From assembly GCA_945870175.1 (NCBI GenBank), contig CAMBRJ010000205.1, forward strand, positions 1 to 5,877: a stretch of 5,877 nucleotides of DNA, in the 5' to 3' direction. A program made the translations under genes and the position numbers. Shown here piece by piece: positions 1 to 5,877 of the stretch (within the stretch, counting starts at the first letter, position 1; every line of letters starts with the position of its first letter). The notes under the pieces were generated by a model. The model worked only from the letters and a program-made list of their open reading frames with translations, was not told where the DNA came from and did not search any database. The stretch is from Gemmatimonas phototrophica. Its GTDB lineage: Bacteria; Gemmatimonadota; Gemmatimonadetes; Gemmatimonadales; Gemmatimonadaceae.

Positions 1-431
1 GGGCCTTGTGTTCGTCGGTGAGCGGTCGCCGACGGCCGCGCACCATGGCGCTGCCGTTCTCGGTATCGATGATCTCGTTGGGCGTCGCCTTGCCCATGTC
101 GAACAGACGCGACACCAGAAACGGCTTCATAACGGACCCCGGCTCGTAGGCCAGCGCCATCGGTGTACTCGTGCTCGCGGACTTCCCATCACGCACGCCG
201 GCCAGCGCCAGCACCGAGCCGTCGCGCGGATCGAGAATCACCACGTCACCGCCCGTGCCACCGGTGCGGACCAGCGCCAGCTTCAACTCGTTCTCGGCAA
301 TCTCCTGCAACGCCTGATTCACCGTGAGCGTGACCGTGTGCCCGGGCAGCGCATCCACGCTGGAGAGCTCCGGCGACTCCACGTACCCGGCCTTCGGATC
401 CTTCACGAGCGCTCGGCTTCCGGCTTGCCCG
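1..431 (-). pseudogene. Partial ftsI-like fragment in reverse orientation, cut at both ends
   Basis: Read on the minus strand from 430 down to 2, this is an open frame of 143 codons matching the FtsI encoded at 563-991 at about 135 of 143 residues. It covers the end of the dimerisation region and the start of the transpeptidase domain, including the active-site SVMK tetrad (codons at 136-125). It stops before the SSN motif because the window begins. It has no start codon, ribosome site or membrane anchor: the match ends abruptly at 431, where the forward ftsI takes over. Most differences from the forward copy are silent third-position changes, as expected of a homologue that evolved under protein-level selection elsewhere. 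It is either the edge of a second ftsI joined by a rearrangement, or foreign strain sequence joined in assembly. I favour the latter. As it stands it cannot encode a complete protein. Confidence 0.85.
1..431 (-). repeat. Left arm of long imperfect inverted repeat
   Basis: Each base i pairs with base 993-i of the right arm, without insertions or deletions. I counted about 38 mismatches over the 429 bases compared by codon, giving roughly 91% identity. The match runs to the first base of the window, so the full arm may be longer. It ends at 431; bases 432 and 433 no longer pair with 561 and 560. Confidence 0.93.
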
Positions 432-2086
432 GTGTGCACGTGGAGCGAGTCCGCCGTCGGATCAATTCCGCCAGCGACAACTTGCGCGGGGTGCTGGGCG
501 CGGTCGACGCCGATGATTTGCCGGTCGGCGGCATCGAGCTGGAACTCGATCCGCTGTTGCGCGGGCACGCCGGAAGCCGAGCGCTGGTGAAGGATCCGAA
601 GGCCGGATATGTCGAGTCGCCGGAGCTGTCCAGCGTGGATGCGCTGCCCGGTCACACGGTGGCGCTCACGGTGAATCAGGCGTTGCAGGAGATCGCCGAA
701 AACGAATTAAAGATGGCGCTGGTCCGCACCGGTGGTACGGGTGGCGATGTGGTGATCCTCGATCCGCGCGACGGCTCGGTGCTGGCGCTGGCCGGCGTGC
801 GTGATGGTAAGTCGGCGAGTACCAGTACGCCGATGGCGCTCGCCTACGAGCCCGGGTCCGTCATGAAGCCGTTTCTGGTGTCGCGCCTGTTCGACTTGGG
901 CAAGGCGACGCCGAACGAGATCATCAACACCGAGAACGGCAGCGCCATGCTGCCCGGCCGAAAGCGGCCGCTCACCGACGAACACAAGGCCGCGCAGATG
1001 CCGGTGCGCGATGTGATTCGCTTTTCCAGCAACATTGGCACCGCCAAGCTGGCGCTGCGCCTGACACCGCGCGAAGAGTTCGAAGCCATGCGCGACTTCG
1101 GCTTCGGCTCGCTCACCGGCGTGCCGTATCCCGCCGAGTCGAAGGGGTCGCTGCCGCTGCCGGCGCGCTGGAGTGGCAGTACGCAGACCGCGGTGGCGAT
1201 TGGGTATGAAGTGCTGGCCACGCCGCTGCAGATCGCGCTGGCCTACGCCGCCATCGCCAATGGCGGCGAGCTGTTGCAGCCGGCCTTGGTGAAGGAGGTG
1301 CGCGACGCGCAGGGCGCCACGATCTATCGGCATGAGCGGCGCGTCGTGCGGCGCGTGCTCACCGCCAAGACGGCGAGAGAGATGCGCGGGATGTTGGCGT
1401 CGGTGGTCGACAGCGGCACCGGGACCGCCGCCGAACTGGCCACCTACGATGTGGCGGGCAAGTCCGGCACGGCGCGGCGCAGCGAGAACGGCCGGTATCT
1501 CGACGGCAAGTACAATGCGACCTTTGCCGGCATGTTCCCGGCCCAGGCTCCGCAGTACGTGCTCGTGGCACGTATCATCGATCCGAAGGGGACGTACTAC
1601 GGCGGTATCGTGTCGGGAAGCCTGGTGAACGGCATTCTGCAGGCCGCACTCGCCACTCGGAATGCGGCGCTCGATCGCAACGCGCTGGCCGAGGTCGCGA
1701 AGGCGATGCCGATGCCGGTCGCCAAGCCCAAGTCGGAACAGGCGCTGGCGATCGCGACGCGCGATTCGTTGCGCCGCGATTCGCTGTTGGCACCGGCGCC
1801 GCCGACGGCAGAGCCGACACCCACGGCGGCCCGCGTCGTCGTCGCGTTGCCGTTCTCGCCGCCGAAGGCCGCCGCGACGAACGCGCGTGCGGAGCGCGGC
1901 CTGCGGCCTGTGCCATCGGTCTTCGGCCTCGATGTGCGGCAGGCGACCCGCACGCTGTACGCCGCCGGATTTCAGGTGAGTATCGCGCGCGGTTCCGACG
2001 TGCGAACTCGTCCCGCCGCCGGCACTCTGCTGCGCGTGGGCAGCACGGTGCAACTCGAGATGCCGCGCATGGAGTCGGCCAAGTGA
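425..2086 (+). CDS. ftsI: FtsI-type septal peptidoglycan transpeptidase (class B PBP) with C-terminal PASTA domain, 5'-truncated
   Basis: This enzyme cross-links peptidoglycan stem peptides at the division septum, acting on the outer face of the cytoplasmic membrane. About 553 residues remain. They enter at the dimerisation-domain motif LPGVHVE, followed by VGGIELELD (cf. E. coli FtsI LPGIHL and EGVEKSFD). The transpeptidase domain has all three active-site motifs: SVMK with the acylated serine codon at 857-859, SSN at 1025-1033, and KSGT at 1460-1471. An Ala/Pro-rich linker (about 1690-1900) leads to one PASTA domain (about 1907-2073), a fold known to bind muropeptides or beta-lactams in some PBPs. 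The cytoplasmic tail, membrane anchor and start codon are missing because reverse-strand ftsI-like sequence replaces them upstream of about 425. The frame stays open by chance back to an ATG at 8, so automatic callers may report 8-2086; that N-terminus is antisense. The gene overlaps murE by 4 nt. A spoVD-like name is possible, but the mur context favours ftsI. Confidence 0.92.
   Translation: MPGVHVERVRRRINSASDNLRGVLGAVDADDLPVGGIELELDPLLRGHAGSRALVKDPKAGYVESPELSSVDALPGHTVALTVNQALQEIAENELKMALVRTGGTGGDVVILDPRDGSVLALAGVRDGKSASTSTPMALAYEPGSVMKPFLVSRLFDLGKATPNEIINTENGSAMLPGRKRPLTDEHKAAQMPVRDVIRFSSNIGTAKLALRLTPREEFEAMRDFGFGSLTGVPYPAESKGSLPLPARWSGSTQTAVAIGYEVLATPLQIALAYAAIANGGELLQPALVKEVRDAQGATIYRHERRVVRRVLTAKTAREMRGMLASVVDSGTGTAAELATYDVAGKSGTARRSENGRYLDGKYNATFAGMFPAQAPQYVLVARIIDPKGTYYGGIVSGSLVNGILQAALATRNAALDRNALAEVAKAMPMPVAKPKSEQALAIATRDSLRRDSLLAPAPPTAEPTPTAARVVVALPFSPPKAAATNARAERGLRPVPSVFGLDVRQATRTLYAAGFQVSIARGSDVRTRPAAGTLLRVGSTVQLEMPRMESAK
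562..992 (+). repeat. Right arm of long imperfect inverted repeat, inside ftsI
   Basis: This is the forward partner of bases 1-431. It lies wholly within the ftsI reading frame and spans the distal dimerisation region and the SVMK active-site segment. The 130 bases between the arms (432-561) are unique ftsI coding sequence. The repeat looks like a consequence of two related ftsI genes meeting in opposite orientation and shows no sign of being a functional element: there is no terminator-like stem at the ends, no recombinase gene nearby and no flanking duplication. Confidence 0.9.
1760..1789 (+). repeat. Imperfect 15-bp tandem repeat in the FtsI linker
   Basis: Two adjacent 15-base units, in frame, encode RDSLR and RDSLL. 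They differ at only a few bases. The repeat lies in the Ala/Pro-rich linker between the transpeptidase and PASTA domains, where changes of length by whole codons would probably be tolerated. It is most simply a small slippage duplication. Confidence 0.6.
2071..2074 (+). promoter_or_regulatory. Likely Shine-Dalgarno site of murE
   Basis: GGAG sits inside the last codons of ftsI, 8 bases before the GTG at 2083. This spacing supports the GTG that overlaps the ftsI stop as the murE start. No comparably good site precedes the starts of murF or mraY. Confidence 0.6.
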
Positions 2087-3621
2087 CCAGCGCCGCTCGC
2101 GTCGTGGACGTGCGCGTCCTGCTCGACGCGTTGCGTGATGCCGGCCTGCTGGTGTCGTCGGCCCCTGATCTGCCGTCCGCCATCACGGACGTCGTCGACG
2201 ACAGTCGGCGTGTCACACCGGGATCGGCGTTTCTGGCGGTGAAGGGGGCCGCGCAGGACGGTCACGCTTGGCTGCCCGCCGCCAAGGCCGGTGGGGCGGT
2301 GCTCGCGCTAGTGGAAGACGCGGCGGCGGCCGTGGCCGCTGGCCTTCCGGCCATCGTGGTGCGTGACGGACGCCGTGCCGCCGCGGTGGCGGCCGCCGCC
2401 TTTCATGGCTGGCCGGCGCGCGAACTCACGCTGGTGGGGGTGACCGGTACCAACGGCAAGACCACCACGGTTGGACTGCTGCGGCATCTTCTCGATTCCC
2501 CCGAGCGTCCGGCCGCCTCGATCGGCACTCTCGGCGTGCTCGTGGGCAGTGACGGCGTCGCGATGCCCGGCGGGAATGGACTCACCACGCCCGGCCCCGT
2601 CGAGCTGCAGAAGCTGCTGCGCGAACTCGTGGACCGCGGCGTACGCACGGTCACCATGGAAGTCTCCTCGCACTCGCTCGATCAGCGGCGGGTCGACGGG
2701 ATCACGTTCGCGGCGGCGGTGTTCACCAATCTCACGCGCGATCACCTCGACTATCACGGCACGATGGAGCAGTATCGTGCCGCCAAGTTGCGGCTCGTCG
2801 GCCTGTTGGCGCGTGATGGCGTGGCGCTGTTCAATGCCGATGATCCGGCGTGGCGCGGGGTCACCAACGCGCCCACGTCGTGGACGTTCGGCACCGAATC
2901 CGGCGCCGACATCTCGGCGCGCGACGTCACGTTCACCAGTGACGGCAGCCAGTTCCTGCTGGTGTCGCCCCACGGGGCGCAGCCGGTGGTGCTGCCGCTC
3001 ATCGGCGACTTCAATATCGCCAATGCCCTCGGGGCCGCCGCCGTAGCGCTGGCCCTGCGCATGCCCATCGCCGACGTCGCACAGCGCCTGTCCGTCGCGC
3101 CGCAGGTGCCGGGGCGTCTCGAACGCCTGCACACCGCGCCCACCGTGCTGCGTGACTACGCGCATACGCCCGATGCGCTCGATCGCGCGCTGCGCGCCGT
3201 GCGGCCCTTCACACAGCAGAGCGACGGGTCGGCCAGCCGGTTGATCGTACTCTTCGGCTGCGGCGGCGATCGCGATCGCGGCAAGCGGCCAGAAATGGGA
3301 CGTATTGCCGAGGCGCTGGCCGACGTGGCCATCGTCACCAGCGACAATCCGCGCACCGAAGATCCCGATCGCATTCTCGATGACATCGAATCGGGCATGG
3401 CGCGGCAGGATCACGTCCGGATCGTCGATCGCCGCGACGCCATTGCCCATGCCCTGCGGATCGCCACCCCGCACGATGTCGTGGTGCTGGCTGGCAAGGG
3501 ACATGAGACCTATCAGATTCGTGGCACCACGTCGCATCCCTTCGATGAACGGGAGATCGTGAACGACCTCATGGCCGCGATGGCGCCTGTCCTTCCCAAC
3601 CGTCCGCCCCATTCTGCGTGA
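2083..3621 (+). CDS. murE: UDP-N-acetylmuramoyl-L-alanyl-D-glutamate--2,6-diaminopimelate ligase
   Basis: This is the cytoplasmic ATP-dependent ligase that adds the third stem-peptide residue to UDP-MurNAc-L-Ala-D-Glu. At 512 residues it is slightly longer than the usual ~490-500. The N-terminal UDP-binding domain covers roughly residues 1-110. The ATP-binding P-loop GTNGKT follows, with its lysine at residue 126. The central domain has MEVSSHSLDQ and TRDHLDYHG, and lysine 235 in YRAAKL, which matches the carbamylated lysine of the family (E. coli K224). The C-terminal domain holds DYAHTPDAL, the DNPR motif at residues 421-424 and GKGHETYQ. DNPR is the known marker of meso-DAP-adding MurE; lysine-adding enzymes differ there. 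The GTG start overlaps the ftsI stop (GTGA) and has a GGAG site 8 bases upstream. The stop overlaps the murF start in the same way. All expected catalytic motifs are intact. Confidence 0.97.
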   Translation: MTSAARVVDVRVLLDALRDAGLLVSSAPDLPSAITDVVDDSRRVTPGSAFLAVKGAAQDGHAWLPAAKAGGAVLALVEDAAAAVAAGLPAIVVRDGRRAAAVAAAAFHGWPARELTLVGVTGTNGKTTTVGLLRHLLDSPERPAASIGTLGVLVGSDGVAMPGGNGLTTPGPVELQKLLRELVDRGVRTVTMEVSSHSLDQRRVDGITFAAAVFTNLTRDHLDYHGTMEQYRAAKLRLVGLLARDGVALFNADDPAWRGVTNAPTSWTFGTESGADISARDVTFTSDGSQFLLVSPHGAQPVVLPLIGDFNIANALGAAAVALALRMPIADVAQRLSVAPQVPGRLERLHTAPTVLRDYAHTPDALDRALRAVRPFTQQSDGSASRLIVLFGCGGDRDRGKRPEMGRIAEALADVAIVTSDNPRTEDPDRILDDIESGMARQDHVRIVDRRDAIAHALRIATPHDVVVLAGKGHETYQIRGTTSHPFDEREIVNDLMAAMAPVLPNRPPHSA

Positions 3622-5027
3622 CCGCTTTCTCCACCGCCGGCACCGCATTCAGCGCGATTCCCGCCATCGCGCCCGACCACGCCCATCCGTATTGGACCTT
3701 TGAGCGCGTCGCTGATGCGCTCGGAACGGGACCGCGGATCCCCCGTCCGTTAGCTGGCGTGTCCACCGATACGCGAGCCATTGCACGGGGCGATGTCTTC
3801 GTCGCGCTCAAAGGTGAGCATTTCGACGCGCACGATTTTCTCGCCACCGCCCGTGATGCCGGTGCCGCCGCGTTCGTCGTCAGCGATGCCTCCAAGGCGG
3901 CCGGACTCGGGGTGCCCACCTACGTCGTACCAGATACGCTGGTCGCGCTCGGCCAGCTCGCCACCGCCTGGCGGCGTGCCTGGGGGCGCACTGTGATCGC
4001 GGTGGCCGGCTCGAACGGCAAGACCAGCACGAAGGAACTGCTCAAGGCCGCCTTGGGTCGTACGCTCGCGGTGCATGCCACCAAGGGCAATCTGAACAAC
4101 CTCATCGGCGTGCCGCTCACCCTGCTGTCGATTCCCTCCGAGGCGGAGGTGGCGATCGTCGAAGTGGGTACCAACACGCCCGGTGAAGTCGCCGCGTTGC
4201 GGGCCATCACCGAGCCTGACATCGCGGTCCTCACCTCCATCGGGGAAGAACATCTGGAAGGGCTCGGCGATCTGGCCGGTGTGCTGCGCGAAGAAAGCGA
4301 GATCTTTCATCGCGTGACCCTCGCCATCGTACCGTCGGCGCATCCCGAAGTCCTCGAGAGCGCCACGGCGCGTGCGACGGCCGTGTTGTCGGCGGGCCTC
4401 GCGCACGCGTCGATCACGCCCTCGGCGTGGGGACTCGATGCCGAAGGGCGCCCGTGGCTCGACGTGGACGGCGTGCATTTCACCTTGCCGCTGCGTGGCG
4501 CGCATCAGGCCGCGAACGCGATGCTGGCCATCGCCGCGGCCGGCGCGTGCGGCGTCCCGTTGACCGATGCCGCCGCGGGGATGGCGGAGATGCCGGTCCC
4601 CAGCATGCGCGGTGCGTGGGAGCAGATCGGCGAACTGGTCCTGATCAATGACGCCTACAACGCCAATCCGGCATCGATGCGTGCCGCGCTCGACCTGCTC
4701 GGTCGGGTCGGTTCAGGACAACAGCGCGTCGCGATTCTTGGTACCATGCGTGAACTCGGTGCACACTCGGCGCTGCAGCACCGGGAGGTGGCGCGCGCGG
4801 CGCTCGTCTCGGGAGCCGATCTGGTTGTCGGGGTCGGTGACTTCGCGGCGGCCCTGCACGAGGTTGCCCCGTCCGATCCGCGCGTCGTCGCGACGCCGGA
4901 TTTCGACGCACTGTGGCCGCTGCTCGCTCCGCGACTCGAACGTAATGCCATCGTGCTGCTCAAGGCCTCCCGCGGGATGCGTCTTGAGCGGCTTGTTCCC
5001 ACGCTCACGTCTTGGGCGACTGCCTAG
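3618..5027 (+). CDS. murF: UDP-N-acetylmuramoyl-tripeptide--D-alanyl-D-alanine ligase
   Basis: MurF adds D-Ala-D-Ala to UDP-MurNAc-tripeptide in the cytoplasm, completing the pentapeptide precursor that MraY uses. The 469 residues are close to the usual ~450. About 25 residues precede the typical family start (WTFERVADAL), followed by the N-terminal motif GVSTDTRAI. The P-loop GSNGKT has its lysine at residue 135. TKGNLNNLIGVPLTLL, EVGTNTPGE, EEHLEGLGDLAG and DAYNANPASM follow, then the C-terminal domain. The residue aligned with the carbamylated lysine of Mur ligases is glutamate 226, in VLREESEIF (E. coli has VAKAKGEIF). Two further conserved spots also vary: GTM at residues 375-377 where GDM is common, and KAS near residue 450 where KGS is common. 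The frame is uninterrupted and well conserved elsewhere, so it looks functional. The GTG start overlaps the murE stop by 4 nt with no clear ribosome site, suggesting coupled translation. Confidence 0.96.
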   Translation: MTAFSTAGTAFSAIPAIAPDHAHPYWTFERVADALGTGPRIPRPLAGVSTDTRAIARGDVFVALKGEHFDAHDFLATARDAGAAAFVVSDASKAAGLGVPTYVVPDTLVALGQLATAWRRAWGRTVIAVAGSNGKTSTKELLKAALGRTLAVHATKGNLNNLIGVPLTLLSIPSEAEVAIVEVGTNTPGEVAALRAITEPDIAVLTSIGEEHLEGLGDLAGVLREESEIFHRVTLAIVPSAHPEVLESATARATAVLSAGLAHASITPSAWGLDAEGRPWLDVDGVHFTLPLRGAHQAANAMLAIAAAGACGVPLTDAAAGMAEMPVPSMRGAWEQIGELVLINDAYNANPASMRAALDLLGRVGSGQQRVAILGTMRELGAHSALQHREVARAALVSGADLVVGVGDFAAALHEVAPSDPRVVATPDFDALWPLLAPRLERNAIVLLKASRGMRLERLVPTLTSWATA

Positions 5028-5877
5028 TGCTCTACTATCTGCTCCAGCCGTTGGCACGCGACGTCCGCGTGTTCAACCTGCTCAATTACATCACGTTCCG
5101 GTCAGCCGCCGCTTTCGTCTCGGCGCTGCTGCTCACGTTTGTCTTTGGCCCCGTCATCATCCGGCGACTCCGGGCCATGGCGGTACATCAGGTGGTGCGC
5201 GAAGGCACGCCAGACACGCATGCCGGGAAGGGGACGACGCCGACAATGGGCGGCCTGATCATCCTGGCGGCCACGTTCGTGCCGGTGTTGTTGTGGGCTC
5301 GCCTGAGTAATCGGTACGTGCTGCTGGCGGTGGCCGTCACGGCGTGGATGGGCATGATCGGTTTTCTCGATGACTACCTCAAGCTCAAGCAGAAGCGGGA
5401 AGGGAAGAAGAATGAAGGGCTCGTGGAGCGCTACAAGCTCGCCGGCCAGATCACCTGCGGTCTCGGTCTGGGTGTGATCCTGCTGCTGTTTCCGGTGTCC
5501 ACGCTGCCCGGCGCCAGCACCACGCTGCCCTTCTTCAAATACATCCTGGTCGTACCGGCGGTCGCGTGGGCGGCGTGGATGTACATCCCGTGGGTCACCT
5601 TCATTCTCACGGGATTCAGCAACGCGGTGAATCTCACCGATGGCCTCGACGGTCTCGCGGCGGGACTCATGGCGATTGCGGTGCTCACGCTCGGCCTGTT
5701 CGCATACGTGGCTGGCCGCGTCGATACGAGCGCGTATCTGCAGATCTTCTATATGCGCGGCGCCGGTGAGCTGACGGTGTTCTGCGCGGCGGTGGTCGGC
5801 GCCTGTATCGGCTTTCTGTGGTACAACGCGCACCCAGCGCAGGTGTTCATGGGGGATACCGGCGCGCTGGCGCTTGG
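5027..5877 (+). CDS. mraY: Phospho-N-acetylmuramoyl-pentapeptide-transferase, 3'-truncated by window end
   Basis: MraY is the integral membrane enzyme that transfers phospho-MurNAc-pentapeptide from UDP to undecaprenyl phosphate, forming lipid I. The window holds 283 full codons of an expected ~360 and has no stop. The reading resembles E. coli MraY throughout: FNLLNYITFR near the N-terminus, a hydrophobic first helix at about residues 26-45, then GKGTTPTMGG, FLDDYLKL with the aspartate pair D115-D116, GFSNAVNLTDGLDGLA with N202, D205 and D208, FLWYNAHPAQVFMGD, and GDTGALALG at the edge. The aspartates match known catalytic and Mg-binding positions. The HHH-containing loop and the last helices lie beyond the window. 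The GTG start shares one base with the murF stop (TAGTG), and only a weak GGG at 5014-5016 could serve as ribosome site. By usual dcw order, murD or ftsW may follow, which cannot be seen. Confidence 0.96.
   Translation, partial: MLYYLLQPLARDVRVFNLLNYITFRSAAAFVSALLLTFVFGPVIIRRLRAMAVHQVVREGTPDTHAGKGTTPTMGGLIILAATFVPVLLWARLSNRYVLLAVAVTAWMGMIGFLDDYLKLKQKREGKKNEGLVERYKLAGQITCGLGLGVILLLFPVSTLPGASTTLPFFKYILVVPAVAWAAWMYIPWVTFILTGFSNAVNLTDGLDGLAAGLMAIAVLTLGLFAYVAGRVDTSAYLQIFYMRGAGELTVFCAAVVGACIGFLWYNAHPAQVFMGDTGALAL

Noticed and set aside
1..431. Insertion sequence or prophage edge
   Set aside because: The segment is FtsI coding sequence on the minus strand, with no transposase similarity, terminal repeats or target duplication.
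431..480. Minus-strand frame stays open past the repeat and reads a GGID-like stretch resembling the GGIE motif of FtsI
   Set aside because: The spacing is off by two residues and the bases do not match the other arm. The same bases encode the conserved forward dimerisation motif, so the resemblance is chance.
1..992. Template/variable repeat pair of a diversity-generating retroelement
   Set aside because: Differences are mostly silent third-position changes and not concentrated at adenines. There is no reverse transcriptase gene in the window, and the arms are inverted.
1..992. Invertible switch exchanging two ftsI front ends
   Set aside because: No recombinase or defined crossover site is visible, and flipping the 130-base core would not restore a start codon or membrane anchor to either copy.
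707..2053. Long open frame on the minus strand across ftsI
   Set aside because: It is antisense to a strongly conserved transpeptidase with intact motifs. Its His/Arg/Gln-rich sequence is typical of high-GC shadow frames.
2308..3648. Long open frame on the minus strand across murE
   Set aside because: It lies opposite a complete, well-conserved murE and has no recognisable protein features or ribosome site.
5102..5833. Open frame of 243 codons on the minus strand near the right end
   Set aside because: It is antisense to mraY, whose forward reading shows all expected MraY motifs. The antisense composition is charged and His-rich.

Overview
This window is part of a division and cell-wall (dcw) gene cluster from a high-GC bacterium. 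Four genes lie head to tail on the + strand: a 5'-truncated ftsI-type class B penicillin-binding protein with a C-terminal PASTA domain, murE, murF, and mraY cut off by the window end. MurE carries the DNPR signature of meso-diaminopimelate-adding enzymes, so the peptidoglycan is inferred to be the meso-DAP type. High GC, the PASTA-bearing FtsI, GTG starts and family-level sequence resemblance would fit Gemmatimonadota or another high-GC diderm lineage. That placement is a guess from memory and was not tested.

Layout: positions 1-431 hold a piece of a second, related ftsI in reverse orientation (- strand). From about 425 to 2086 the + strand encodes FtsI, entering in the middle of its dimerisation domain. 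murE (2083-3621), murF (3618-5027) and mraY (5027 onward) follow with 4-nt, 4-nt and 1-nt overlaps, all starting at GTG. No intergenic space exists from about 425 to the end, and no promoter, terminator, RNA gene, CRISPR array or mobile element is visible.

The genes act in one pathway. MurE adds the third stem-peptide residue to UDP-MurNAc-dipeptide, MurF adds D-Ala-D-Ala, MraY loads the resulting pentapeptide onto undecaprenyl phosphate to make lipid I, and FtsI cross-links the finished strands at the septum. Overlapping stops and starts suggest one transcript with translational coupling.

The one real anomaly is at the left end. Bases 1-431 are the reverse complement of 562-992 at about 91% identity with no gaps, and about 30 of 38 differences fall at third codon positions. 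The fragment therefore comes from a diverged, selected ftsI homologue, not from a copy of the same molecule. Neither ftsI piece has a start codon, ribosome site or membrane anchor at the junction. The simplest reading is a chimeric join between related strains in an assembly; a true partial inverted duplication is the alternative. The join creates an artificial open frame of 692 codons whose first ~139 codons are antisense. I see no undescribed system here.
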